64,000 bases of DNA, taken from Paracentrotus lividus (Eukaryota > Echinodermata > Echinoidea > Camarodonta > Echinidae). Position 1 is the first letter of the stretch. Each line of letters opens with the position of its first letter. Both the position numbers and the translations under genes were made by a program. Below the pieces are notes generated by a model. The model made no database searches. It was not told where the DNA came from and was given only the letters and a program-made list of their open reading frames with translations. Of the stretch, positions 28,182 to 40,500 are shown piece after piece. The stretch spans positions 1,776,406 to 1,840,405 of the forward strand of contig CALNVZ010000174.1 of the NCBI GenBank assembly GCA_940671915.1, given 5' to 3'.

Positions 28182-28802
28182 AGCAAACAGCTGTCTTTTC
28201 TCACTTCACTTTTGTTCGCCAGTTCCTGAAAGACAGGACTTTGAAATAGAAACCTGATCATTGCTAATTTTTGTTTTGTTTGTGAATTTTTGCTTTTAGT
28301 CAATGAAAATTGCATCAGGTGTCAGAAGACCATTTCAGTTATAAGATGAGATACTTCCTGAGATATCTTGTCAGAAATGTATGTAATTAGTACAGATTCA
28401 CAAAAAAAGGCAAGTTAGTGCCGTTCAACTTCACCCATACAAAATGGGGAAATATTATCTTTGGCAAATATACAAATATACATTGATATATAAAACAAGC
28501 TTTACAAATAATATATTTCTGCTATAAAACAATGAGGCCCCTCACATGAGGCTTCACAAGGAAATTATGAAATTTTGTGTTATTCAAAATTGTCCGCTTG
28601 GTGGGAAAAAAACGCAGCAGCAATTGAAATGGCTGATCCACAGAAGTTTTGAACTTCCAGTGTGGAGAGTACTAAAGTGATAATTCACAGTTTATGATTG
28701 CAGTCTACAATGATGTATATCGTTCAATGAAGTTGTAATTGATCAAAGATTGTCAGCTCAGAGAAAAGAGTTCAAATTGTGTAACAATTCTTCCTTACTT
28801 AC

Positions 28803-28829
28803 CGTAGGAATGCCATCAAACCAGCTCCT
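28803..28829 (-). other. DDX6: Probable DDX6 5' non-coding mini-exon with upstream ATG
   Basis: 27 bases on the minus strand between an acceptor GATTACAG and a consensus donor GTAAGTAA. If joined to 28225, the ATG inside it opens a 12-codon frame that ends in TGA before the main start, so it would act as a small upstream ORF. It rests on splice signals alone. Confidence 0.5.
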
Positions 28830-29038
28830 CTGTAATCAAAACAATAAATCAAAATTAATTGTTGAATATCATTCCGAGTCAAGAGTATGAACACCAAATA
28901 AAATCAACTTTTGTCAACAATCAGCAGCTTCATCATTCAAGGAAGGTAGCGATTTTATTCTTCTATTTTTTTTAAGAAACACACACAAAAATCCTAATGA
29001 ATTCAAGAGACAGAATCATATTCATCGCCATTACTTAC

Positions 29039-29105
29039 CGTTTTGCACACCGTTGTCAAAAAAACAATGTAGTTGAGCGAGCTAGCCATCTGATCCCAAA
29101 ATGGT
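29039..29105 (-). promoter_or_regulatory. DDX6: Probable DDX6 first exon and promoter area
   Basis: A consensus donor GTAAGTAATG follows 29039 on the minus strand, ending a short non-coding sequence. Just upstream lies AAAATGGTGGCGC (plus strand, about 29099), similar to the YY1-type AAnATGGCGGC element often found at animal transcription starts. The upstream 2 kb is richer in CpG than the window average. The true start of transcription is not shown by sequence alone. Confidence 0.4.
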
Positions 29106-29280
29106 GGCGCTAGTGCAGTTAGGTATCCACTACACACCACCCTACCCTAACCTAGTGCGTGCGGGTCGCCGTCCTCACGGCGGGATGCTTAACTGCACTA
29201 GCACCACATCTAATGGTGCATAAGTGTAAATGTTGCTAAATCGATACATTCGCAAGCTACTTCGCTTGCGCTTACACTTC

Positions 29281-29358
29281 TGCATTGTCAATGACAAATT
29301 AACCTTGCACTGGGGAGTGTAAAGTGGCAGTTTTCCTCCCAATGGAAATTCAATGCAC
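29281..29358. repeat. Dispersed repeat, copy shared with 43570-43650
   Basis: The run CCTTGCACTGGGGAGT, then GCAGTTTTCCTCCCAATGGA and CAATGCA, matches CCTTGCACTGGGAAGT, GCAGTTTTCTTCCAATGGA and CAATGCA at 43570-43650 in the same order. The family is not known to me. Confidence 0.6.
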
Positions 29359-31033
29359 TAAGGTTGAATAGATCTAGACCAATTGATTTCAAGCTCAAGC
29401 CCACACGTAGAATTTTTACTCCATAATTTATGCCACAACGCTCAAATGATCACGTTAGCATTTGAAATACACTACCATTGTGTCCTTCCAATGAACAATA
29501 GTCACGATAAAAATTTAGATTCGTCATTTATTTTTTTTGGTAAGTCCCCATTTCTTCATACGTTTTAAACTGTCAGGCGAAATCCGACAGTGGATTCGTT
29601 GTCAGTTCCTAATTATATTTCACTTCTTTTTTCTAAAAAGTATTGAAAAGTGGCTTTGAAGAAGTCGAGTTCTAGCAGTTCTCTTGCGAAATGGGTCCAC
29701 TTTGGTTATTGATAACAGCGCGCACGATAAAAGCGGTCTTTCGGGAACAAGCTGATTCGCGTTGTTCGGTACGGTCAACGCACTCAGTCATCGCAACCAG
29801 GAGGCCGGAGCTCACGCGATAGCTAATCAGAGGGCCCACAATCACAATGCATTGTCCTCTAGCTCTGTACGAACGAACTTGTAGATATTTCGATGTGGCC
29901 GCAGTTTAAGCCTAAGGAGGCATGTTCCAATAACGGGTCTAAAAGATTTGCAGTAGGCTAGATCTAGATCTAGTTCTGCACAAATATTTGCAGATTTTGT
30001 CTGGACGACAAGTAGATTCTAGGTGCGAATTTTAAAACCACGCAAATATACGAGCAGGCTTTCTTGTGCATGTTTTGAATGAGTTAATTGGCGTGCTCAC
30101 ATTCATACAGCGCGAAAGAAACCCGCGAACATTGTTTTAAGGTCTCTCAGCAAAAACAATATAGCATTAACTCACGCCCGAGCGTGCGTTAGCGGTGAAT
30201 GCAGTGCACCGCGAGATAGCTCCGGACATCGCACCCCCCATCCTACAGCCTTATGTTGGTTTGCAGCTGTATATTATGTGCAAGCAGCCTAGGCGATTCA
30301 CTTGTTTGTCCGGACAAGACAGCAATTTTAGAAGCTTTGTGATCAATATTTCATTAATCACTTGAAAATAATATCAGACAATATAACAAAGCACAAATAT
30401 TTTAACTTTAACGTTAGATTCTAACAAAATTTTGCTATAACGTTAGAGAGTACTGGGCAGTACTGCACAAATTTTGAGAAAATCCAGAGCAAAAGATGAT
30501 GTTTTTTATCTGCTTAAGTGTGCCGGACAACGGACCCCCCATCCTACTGCATCACTTTCTTCAATCACTCACACTGGTTCCATTCAGTTCACTTGTGTAC
30601 AATTAACATTACAAGTCAGAGTTCGCTGTATTTCAGCGAGTGGTCACCAACACTGCCACTGGCACTGGGCTCAAACAATAGCCAGACCCCCCCCCCACCC
30701 CTCCCCCGGCATAAGCCATAAGTTTCTTAAAGCCATAGCATAGGCTACGTTAAAATTAGGTAGTACTCAAACTCTTTCAATCTTACTTCAAAATGAGGTG
30801 GCATAAATAACGTTCTTATCTCACTGGTGGCCGTTGGATCAAGAATCAAATTTCCAATAACCTCCAATATTTTACACGCAAAATCAACACTCTTCCTTAC
30901 AAAATTTTGTCCCAAAACATAGGCAGACTACCATCGAATACAGTACATGTTTACAGAATTTCATTACAAATTACACTAAAATAAGAACTATATTACCGAT
31001 TAAGAAGGATAACTTTCACTGAGAAAATCTACT

Positions 31034-31090
31034 TACTAGCGCAAGAAGGTTTCAAAATGGCCGTCTGTGTGTTTTCTTTATTTCGCGTAT
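31034..31090 (-). promoter_or_regulatory. Candidate alternative minus-strand first exon
   Basis: On the minus strand the sequence CTTCTTGCGCTA is followed by a consensus donor GTAAGTAG, and CAAAATGGCC (YY1-like) lies just upstream. It could be a second, distal DDX6 promoter or a first exon of something else. There is no acceptor evidence tying it to a particular gene. Confidence 0.25.
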
Positions 31091-32112
31091 ACGTACGTAG
31101 TACGTACATCAACAAATTCACACAATAGCTCGTATACATCATATTACCATACACAATTTAGTGATTTCGTGACACCTGCACCTCAGACAACTCGTTCATC
31201 CAATAACAACTCGATTCTATCGCTAGGGTATTGTTCGCACGTGTTTTTTTTCGCATTTACTTGGAGTTCGATTTCGATGGGTGATGTTCCATTTTGGGCC
31301 GGGGTTTTAGAGGATTGGAGGGTGGGGAGGTCGGTGCCGGACCCTTTTTCTAAGCCAAATTATAATTCTTGAATAGCTGATTATCAATTTGCATATAATT
31401 TGTTCTCAACAATATTTCTTACAATTTTATGCTATTCAAGACATCGATGTTTCAAATGGCTGATAAAAATGGCCATGTCTGAGCCCAGACATACCCCACC
31501 CCAATCGGGCCTAACTGGGTATTTTATACAGCTCAAATTTAAAAAATGTTTTTCCCTCTTTTCTAGATCTTTTGTTTAATATTGTGGAAATTGTAATTAA
31601 AATTTTTTAAGTGTTTCGATTTATGGTATTATGAGTAAGCGGTAATAATAGGGAAGAATTTGGTCAAGGGACGAGATTGCTTAGCATTCACGTCTGCTAT
31701 ATACTTCCGTTCGGTTCCCACAGAAATAATCTGGCGTGCGAACTCGATTAATGCGATAACTTCGTCGCGGACGGACGGACCCGTCCGGGGCGGCGGCCGA
31801 GGTGGGTGGACAGATCTACGGAAGGTCGTACGTATGCCGTATTTCTAATTATTCCATGATTTTCTTACCGCACATTTAACTTTAAGAAGACAACATTAAA
31901 ATTAAGAAATATTCAAATTAAATCTTACTTACTCAACATTTAAGTGTTCGTTGATTTTACTCATTTTTCTTTTAGGAAAAAATTCAAGTAATGTCTAACT
32001 TGCTTAAATTTAACTTCAATTAAGCACATTTCTTCTAAATACGTATTATTACTTAAAATATCAAGTTGAATGTACTTTTTTTTTTTTCTTTTTTTTTAAC
32101 GCCTTATTCATG

Positions 32113-34095
32113 GGCGGCGGATACGGGGGGGGGCCAGGGGCCGGCCCCCCCCCCCCCCCACATTTTTTTTGCCAGAAATTTTTATATTTTGTAAGGTAAA
32201 AACAAAAGGAAAAGAGAGAAAAAGAAGAAGAACGGACAGAAGAGGCAAAATGCGTTTAAAATACCGCCTTCAAGTCATTATACTTATACATTTTCGGTTC
32301 GCGCTTCGCGCTCGCAATTAAGGTTCCTTCAAAAAGGCACATCGACTGACCCCTGGTGCCCCATATAAGTAAAGTTGTACATTTTTAGTCTGTTCGCGCT
32401 TCGCTCTCGCAATTTATTTTTATTAAAATGGAAGTGATCGTTACCTATATTCCGCTATAATAAGACAAACACTCCCTTAGCTCTGGTATTGCAACATTGC
32501 TAAATGTGTGTATTTTTTTTTCATATTTACAAGTCTTCTATATGTTGTCATACTTTATTCATAATCATTGCCAATGATTTGTCGAATATTTTTGTAAATT
32601 CTGAATGAGGAGACTTGCCCCTTTTCATTCCTGAGATTGGTAAATACCCAGACAGGGGCACTTACAAAGGGGCAACAAATGAACAAAGGCCCCATATAAT
32701 TTTAAGAGGGGGGATTATGAACTTTCTCTTTGAGAGGACCGGTGACTGATTCCTGACGTCCAAAAAAAACACTATTTTTAGGTCATTATAAGCCAAATTT
32801 TTCGCCTCGCGCTTTGCGCTCGCAAAGCCTGTCTCTCAAAATGGTCCATTGACTGATCCCTTTCGTACCAAATAAGTAATGTTATGTACTTTTTTTTTTT
32901 TGCTAAAATGGAGATGGTCGTTACTTGGTATAATTTAAACAAAAAGACATAAGAGGGGGAAATGTGCGTAAAATATACGGCGTTTGCATCATTGTAATAA
33001 AAAAATTTCGGCTCGCCCTTCACGCTCGCAACTTTCTTTTAAAAAAAAAGACACATTGACTGATCCCTGATGTCCCATATAAGTAAAGTTATAAATTTGT
33101 GAAGTTTTAAATTTTTTCTGCTCGCGCTTCGCGCCCGCAATTTATTTTTCTTAAAATGGAATTTAAGTGATCGTTATGTAGTAAAAGACATAAGAGGGGA
33201 AAATGTGCATAAAATGTAACGGCCTTTACGTCATTATAAGCAACAATCAGTTCCCGCTTCGCGCTCGCAAAATTCTCTCTGAAAGTACCATTGACTGATT
33301 CCTGAGATCCAAAAGTGTAGAGACGTGATGTAAATGTGTCTACTAGAATACTAATTAGGTCATCATAAGCCAAATTTTTCGGCTCGCGCTTCGCTCTCGC
33401 AAACTTATATCAAAAAGATACATTGACTGATCCCTGGCCATGTGGCGTCCCTATAAGAATTTTTTTTTTTTTTTTTTTGCTCGCGCTTTGCGCTTGCAAT
33501 TTTTTTTTTTTTTTTTTTTGGGGGGGGTGTCAAAATTGAGTAGATCGTTAGTATAATTTGAACAAAGAAAAAGACATAAGAGGGGAAATGTGCGTAAAAT
33601 ATACGGCCTTTGCATCATTGTAAGCCAAATTTTCGGCTCGCGCTCGCGTTCGCAAACTTCTCTCAGAAAGACTGATTCCTGACGTCCAAAGTGCAGTGAT
33701 GGAATATGAATTTTCAAAATGTGTCTACCACCTTCATGTCATTATAAGCCAAAATTCTCGGCTCGCTCTTCGCGCTCGCAGATTTCTCTTTAAAAACATG
33801 TTGTTTTTTTTTTCACTGATCCTCTGACTTCCAAAATGAGTAAGTTAATGACAAATTTCTTGCTCGCGCTTCGCGCTGGTAATATATTTTTGCTTAAATA
33901 GAGGGATATGATCGTCACCTAGTAGAAGAAGAAAAAGAAACATATAACATAATTCAGAAAGGTCCACTTTTTCAGATTTCGAACCCCTCCCGTATTAATC
34001 CTAATTATTCGGGCATAATATGTTCACTGAATTCTTTTTAAACTTACCCTCCCCCCCCCCCCCACGTTTGGAAACGCTTCGCCGGCCCTGTTATT
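32113..34095. repeat. GC-palindrome repeat array bounded by G/C runs
   Basis: About eleven copies of the GC-rich near-palindrome TCGGCTCGCGCTTCGCGCTC, usually followed by GCAA, lie at irregular spacing of about 90-250 bases in AT-rich sequence. A longer unit (AAAGACATAAGAGGGGAAAT, then ATACGGCCTTTGCATCATTG) recurs at about 32944, 33186 and 33569. The left boundary is a G/C-run block (GGATACGGGGGGGGGCCAGG) and the right boundary a C run followed by GAAACGCTTCGCCGGCCCTG. This is a divergent tandem array, probably the body of a repetitive element. Confidence 0.65.
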
Positions 34096-34576
34096 TACAT
34101 AATACATGAATATAAGTAAATGTTCAAAATTTTAGATAGCTGTCATAGCCTATATAATTGTGCTTGAAATTGTTTTGGATTAGGATGTGTAAAAATTTCT
34201 ATTTTTTGTTGAAGCAATATTAAACAGCAACTGAACTGAAACTTTTTTATTTTTTTTTTTATTTTTTTTTTTAAGGTTTTAGAAAAAGGTTATCACTGTT
34301 TTATTTGTTAGGATTCACTGTCTGAGATATAAATATATAAATGCCAGTACCTTTTCAATTACAGGTAAGGGACAAAATTAAGTCTGATATTTGGTTTAAA
34401 CACGATAGGTTGAAATGATGTCAGTGGACTTTCGTGCTTAGAAAGTCCCCTCCCCCATTTTCTTTTCTTTCTTTTTTTAATATTCTTTTACTCAATTGAA
34501 TTAAGTTTAACTCAATTGAATCAAGTAATAATAACTTCATATCATTTTCAGTACAAGATACTTAAAATGGCTACAG

Positions 34577-35786
34577 CCCGATAGTCGAGTCCGATAGTCC
34601 GCGGGTCCTATATCAGCGGGTCCGATAGTCGCGGGTCCGATAGTTCGCGGGTCCGTTAGTCCGCGGGTCCGATAGTCCACGGGGGGCGGGGGTGATGTTT
34701 GTTACTCTGAAGGTTCGTTATTCCGAAAAATAGAATGAGGTTCGTTATTCCGAAAATAGAAAAGGTTCGCTGGTCCGAAAAGAGAAAAAGGTTCGCTATT
34801 TCGAAAAAAAAGAAAAGGTTCGTTATCGGAAAATTAAAAAAAAAGGTTCGTTATTCTGAAAATAGAAAAAGGTTCGTTACTCCGAATTTTTGTTATATCC
34901 AAAAATACAAAAAGGCTCATTATTCATAAAATAGAAAAGTTAGTTATTCGTTAATGATTTGAAAGCAAGGCAAGTTATGCACTCGGCCCCCCCCCCCAAA
35001 AAAAAGAAGAAAATTGTTGACATTATAATCATCACTTTGATATATATTTGCTTTTCAATTTTATAATAATCTCAATATACCGGCACGTGTGAGAAGAAAA
35101 AAAATGCGAGAGCAAGAAAAGGAGGGCCAAAATTGAAATTCTCTTTTCCTCCTCTACATAGCCTAAATTCGAGTTAAATTTTCGAAAAATTAGGAATAAC
35201 AAACCTTTTCTATTTTTGGAATAAAGAAAATTCGGAATAACGAACACTTTCTATTTTCGGACTAACGAACCTTTTAATATTTTCGGAATAACGAAAATTC
35301 GGAATAACAAACATTTTCTATTTTTGGACTAACGATTTGGAATAACGAACCTCATTCTATTTTTGGAAAAACGAACCTTTTCTATATTTGAATATAACAA
35401 AAATTCGGTTTAACGAACCTTTTCTATTTTCGGACTAACAAACCTTTTTCTATTTTCGGAATAACGAACCTTTTCTATTTTCGGAATAGCGAACCTTTTC
35501 TATTTTTGGATATAACAAAAGTTCGGAATAACGAACCTTTTCTATTTTCGGACTAACGAACCTTTTTCTATATTCGGACTAACGAACCTTATTCTATTTT
35601 TCGGAATAACGAACCTTCAGAGTAACAGACATCATCCCCCCCCCCCCAGCGGACTAGTGACCGAAAAAATGTCTTTCTTCAGATTTGCGAGGCATGAAGA
35701 ATGAAAATGTCATATGAGGCGCATAAAGGACCAGGACTCTTGATAAGTGACAGCACCGACGCGGACTGATCGACGCGACTATCGGG
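34577..35786. mobile_element. Foldback element with tandem-repeat arms
   Basis: The left end CCCGATAGTCGAGTC answers the right end GACGCGACTATCGGG. Inward on the left come tandem copies of a 16-base unit (CGCGGGTCCGATAGTC, about 34590-34690), a G run, then GTTACTCTGAAGGTTCGTTA and many copies of a 20-25 base unit (GGTTCGTTATTCCGAAAATA). On the right the same 20-25 base unit occurs in reverse orientation from about 35190 to 35620, ending TAACGAACCTTCAGAGTAAC and a C run. The spacer is about 230 bases. Large inverted arms built of short tandem repeats are the hallmark of foldback transposons such as the sea urchin TU elements. No coding sequence is present; the lysine-rich open frame at 34735-34929 is a translation of the repeat. 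Confidence 0.75.
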
Positions 35787-36289
35787 ATTAAAGACCTAAA
35801 TAGCATGGAGTTGTTATCGAGAGTAGATACGACGGTAATTTTTTTTTACAGTGTGGGACTTCGTATGGGATCTTACGGAAATAGATGTAAATAAATCTTC
35901 TTCTACTTCTCCGGCCTTCTTCTTAATTCTTCTTCTAGACTTAATTCTGGAGTCATTATTGATTGTTCATCATCATATCGGGGCAGGGGGACAATTAAGC
36001 ACACCACTTTTTTATGCACCCTAATAGTGCGTTTTTTTCTTGGCTAAAATGGCCCATTAGGCCTAGTATTGAAAAGAAACTTTTTCGATTTTCTTAAAAG
36101 TCCATTGACAATTAATAATAATTATTATTATTTTTTAATTATTTTTTAATTTTTTTATGAATGAAGTTATAGGCCTTAGCTTTGCATTGATCCCCCCCCT
36201 TGTTGCTGGAGGCAATTTTGTGAAAAAAAGTGTTGTCGCAGAACTAGGCCTGAGTATAGTATTAAACGAAGCCTATAGGGCCTACTGAG

Positions 36290-37050
36290 CAGAGGCGGGA
36301 ACCGGGGGGGGCAGCCGCCCCCCCGCCCCCACGTTTTCATCCATAAAGGGGAAGTTCAGCCTGGAATTTTATAGGTTTAAAAAAATGCACAAGCACAAGC
36401 AGACAAATACAAAAAGATGACCTATAAAAAAATTAGGCATTAATGATCATTGGAGGACCTTTCTAACGGGACTGGTGGACCTTGCGAGGGAAGTAGTACG
36501 AGCAGGATCTTACAAATAACATGAAGGTGGTTAATTTTGCCAAACTTTTACTTCTAATTTCTTTCTGGTTTTGGGGGGGGGGGGGGTGAATTCCTTAATC
36601 ACTCCAATTAAAAAAAAAGACAAATGAAATAGAGGCGCGAAGCAGAGCTGAAAAGAAATCCCTATAAAGCGACTTATAATTCATTTTGTATTGTAATCTC
36701 TTTGAAAATCATGGACGAGAGGAGCGGGTGGCAGCCCCTCTGTATTTTTTTTTTTCCCCTTTTGTAGACAAATATGTATAAGAACAAAATAAATTACCAC
36801 CATCAGATGATATACTTTTCCTTATTCAGGCTACGAAAATTAAATATTAATATTATTTAAGGACTGTCTTGTTATTATTCAAAGTCTAACTCATGAACAT
36901 TTTGTATATTTATGGCCCTGAAACAGTTTTTTTTTTTTTGTTTTTTGTTTTTTTTTTTTGGGGGGGGTCAGCGGACCCTACTCGCCAGCGGCGGGGGGGG
37001 GGGTGTTCGAGAACCCCGAACCCCCCCTAGTAGGGCCTGTCAGCCGGCCT
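36290..37050. repeat. Repeat bounded by G/C-run blocks
   Basis: The left block reads GCGGGAACCGGGGGGGGCAG followed by a C run, and the right block has G runs with CAGCGGACC and AGCGGCGG before a C run. The ends resemble those of the array at 32113-34095 and suggest the same class of poorly defined repetitive element. Confidence 0.4.
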
Positions 37051-37522
37051 ATGATAAGTGACAGGGAGAGAAGAAAAGTCGAGCCATGACTTGTGAGAGT
37101 TGATTCTCTTCTGAGTGACAAGTTGCACAAGAAAGATAAATTTCGAAATTCGTTATGTTTGTGAAGGGAGCGGATAATGTGTATTTTAGGAAATGAAGGG
37201 ATTTTGCCCTGCAGTGCAAAGGCTTTTCATGTAACTTTATTCACCGATATGTAACAATATGAAGTCGGTTTCTTGAGGTGAATATAATTTCCAGCAGTAG
37301 GCCTAAGTGAATTTTCAAACATTTGTCATTTTTGTTGGATAAAGTAAACCTTCGATTTTGGTGCTATAGCTATACCCTTATTATTTATTTATCTCCTATA
37401 GGGGCCGCGTCATCTTGCCTTGCCCTTAGTATTAACACGGCTTTGGGAGATATATGAAATAGCTTCTTGATTAGTCTTTCACAACAAATTCAGTTTAAAA
37501 TTTAGTTTCAGTGGGCCCCGGC

Positions 37523-37525
<3 letters not shown>

Positions 37526-37585
<60 letters not shown>
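37526..37585. repeat. Run of 60 T
   Basis: Uninterrupted T homopolymer. On the minus strand it is a long A tract and could be the tail of a retroposed sequence, but no body was recognised beside it. Confidence 0.95.
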
Positions 37586-40500
37586 CTTCTTCCTTTCTGT
37601 TTAAAATATGACCGCTGGTCTGGTTACCGTCTGCTCTCTGAATGAAAAGCGCAAAGATTTCCCTTTCAGGAGATACAAAAATGATTGACCTGCACATCAG
37701 CACTGTGAAAATGAATGAAGTTATATTATTGTATAACAATAAACATAAAGGCTTGTAATATTCCATTCAAGACGTGGCTAATTAGGCCATATGCAGTAAT
37801 AGTTTATCAATTTTGCACACATATCAATTCTAGTTGTAAACTTAAGAGGAAGAGGGCGCTTTCACTCTACGCAAAGCGAACGCGGCCATAGACTTTTTGT
37901 ATTTTGCACAGTTTTTTTACTTTGTTTTCTTGATTATGGCGAGCAACTACCTTTTCAAAGAAATGATCAACTTGAATAAGTACGCTAAGAGTCTGAATTT
38001 TTCAAAAATAGGAATAACTTATTGCAAAGGGAAAAAAAAGTCCTGTCACTTGTGTCAATTCGAAATCCTAGTAAGAGCAAATTCCTGTACAATATGGCCA
38101 ATTTTGCTATCAAAATAGCTCATACGCTGCATAATCATCTTCCTTGATTACGCATAATTATATTACAGCTTAATGATCAAGCAGTTTTTAAAAGCTTGAA
38201 TTCTCAGTTTTCCAAATATGGTACTTTCATTTCGATTGGTTAAAAAAAAGTCCTGTCACTTTGAACATTATCACAAACAAATCTTTACTCGATGGGTCAA
38301 TATTTCCGCATATTGCATGCATATCGAATGTGGACGGCGTCTTCGCAAGATGTGACAAGATCACTATTTATATCAATAATCGTTATAGGAACATCAATCT
38401 ATGTGAAATAAAGATTCTGATTACAACTTTAGCACAATGGTGTTATAGGCTTGCCATAATGTCTCTTTCCCCAATCTGGTCTGAAGCATCTACCTACGAA
38501 AACTATGATAAAAGTTCAATTATTTATTTCATATCCATGACTAATTTCCTCGAACGGATCGACTGATAATACCATTTTACCGACAGGGAAGTTTTTGTTG
38601 TACGCTAAGTAATAATTGCATGCAGTTGTCAATCGGTCGCTTCCCGCCGTTAGCGCGGGTTTTGTTGACATTCTGCCCCGCTGAGCTGCATGTATTTCCA
38701 CTAAACTCATGAATGTAATGTTGCGTTTCCCCTCCTCAAATAATGGACGCGTCTCTATGTTAAGATTTAGATTTATGTCAATACGTGTGAGATTTCATTC
38801 CACGTGGAGTAGAATTGTATATGAGTTTGCAACAATTTGTTTGTCGACCCCCATCTCCCCCCCGTCCCGGCCGCGCATTTAGAACAAAAGTGGACTGCCT
38901 ATGTTTGCTTTTGCGTTCTTTTTATACCCCCACCAAGGCAGCAACGAGGGGGCACTTCACAGCGGGAAAATAACATTTCAAAGATTTATATAGGGCCAGT
39001 ATTTGTTGGTATTGGGCCTCTCTGTTCCGGTAAGCTTGAATGAAATGGATCACCTCTCTGGTGGTTTTCCTGCCTGCGCGGTATTTTGTTTCGGTTCAGG
39101 TTTGGGACCGCGGGGGCATGAGTATTGGTGCTGAAAAAAGTGTTTCTGGTTTTTTTTTGGTTTATTTTTCTTTTTTTCCTGGGATTCGACCAATATGTTG
39201 GCAATGATGTTCAGCTTTTGCATGGGATGATCTACAAGTCGGGGGCGCGGGAGCGCGGCGGGCTGGGGGGGGGCTGCAGCCCCCGCCATCCAACATGTTA
39301 GATTTTTCAGGCCCCCGTGTAACTGCAACATGATGACAATCCACATTGGAATTTTTTAGCGTGTTTAGGAGAAGACCCCAATTCGGCTAGCCCTGCAGTT
39401 TCCCACCACGCTGCGCGGGGCCGTGTAAGCTGTTATGCCGCTGAAAGGAGGCGGGTAAGGCGGAAACTGGCCGGGCTCGGTGGGGTGTGATGAAAGCAAC
39501 ACCGCGGATCTAAAATGAAGTCTGTCTGTTTGTGAACCCATAACACATGTGTTCGCTTCTAAAGGTGTTCATGTAGAAAATACAAAGACTAAGAGTTCTA
39601 GCCGAATAAAAGATTACTGAAAGTAAGATGTCATACACTCATAATATTAAGCACATATTGCTCGATTGATAAGTAGGTTATGTTGGTCAAGGGAGAACAA
39701 ATCAAACCTCAAGAATGGAAGATTTGTTAAAAGTGCTAACAATGGAAGTCTGTGCTTGAGACTAGTAACTATGGGCTCGCTAATGTCGGCACTTGTATGT
39801 TTACAATATACCGCTCGTTTTCTCGGGCTCATACGCTGTTGAAATGTTATATAATTGCAATAACCACTTGAAACGGATCGGTGAACTTCGGTGAACGTTG
39901 CGGAACCGTTTGGCCCGCTTGTGAATTAAGTTCCTCGTTCGTTAATGATCAAGAATAACCTCTCATAATATTTATTGTTACGGTTGCAAGTCTCGGGTGA
40001 GGCAATATACTAAATGAATATTTAAGAGAATGATATGAATCAAGATCGTGTTAAGTATAAAATTGACGTTATGTTCTCACAAAACTGACATAAAGTACAA
40101 TAATGTTCCAACAGAAAATTTGTAAAATTTTGAATATTTTATGAATTAGTATTTGATTTCTCATTTTTTTTTACCTTTCCGAAATTTTACAGCTTTACCA
40201 TGGACTTTTATATTTAAAAACGTATGATATATTTTTTTTTATTATTTCCATCATTTCCGGGAGATGAATATGCAAAAAATTGATGTTTAGAACTGCCAGG
40301 AAACAGGTAATTTTCACGAATTTGAAACGTGCTTTCGTATAGCCATGGAGCTATAATAGCGTATACTGTATATGCAATGTATCTAGAGGTAGCTATAATA
40401 AGTAAGTTATATTAATATAGTCAGTGATAGTGAAGTCATACAGTTTCTTGAGAAAGGTGATAATTTTTGGATGTATCTGTAGTAATAGTATAATCATGGA

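Larger units (their letters stand above)
29106..32112. other. Intergenic region upstream of DDX6
   Basis: No coding exon was found. It includes a short imperfect inverted repeat (GCTAGTGCAGTTAGG at about 29110 against TAACTGCACTAGC at about 29193), a copy of a dispersed repeat at 29281-29358, and a small internal duplication (CCGGACATCGCACCCCCCAT near 30222, CCGGACAACGGACCCCCCAT near 30523). Open frames of up to about 100 codons are present without domains. Confidence 0.4.

Noticed and set aside
32113-34095. CRISPR-like array
   Set aside because: Repeats are imperfect, unevenly spaced and embedded in animal sequence with introns; there is no bacterial context.
34735-34929. 64-codon lysine/arginine-rich open frame
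   Set aside because: It is the translation of the short tandem repeats forming the left arm of the foldback element.
37479-37766. 95-codon open frame with poly-lysine
   Set aside because: It is created by the 60-base T run read on the minus strand.
38837-39346. Proline-rich open frames near 39 kb
   Set aside because: Driven by C and G runs; no codon bias or domain.
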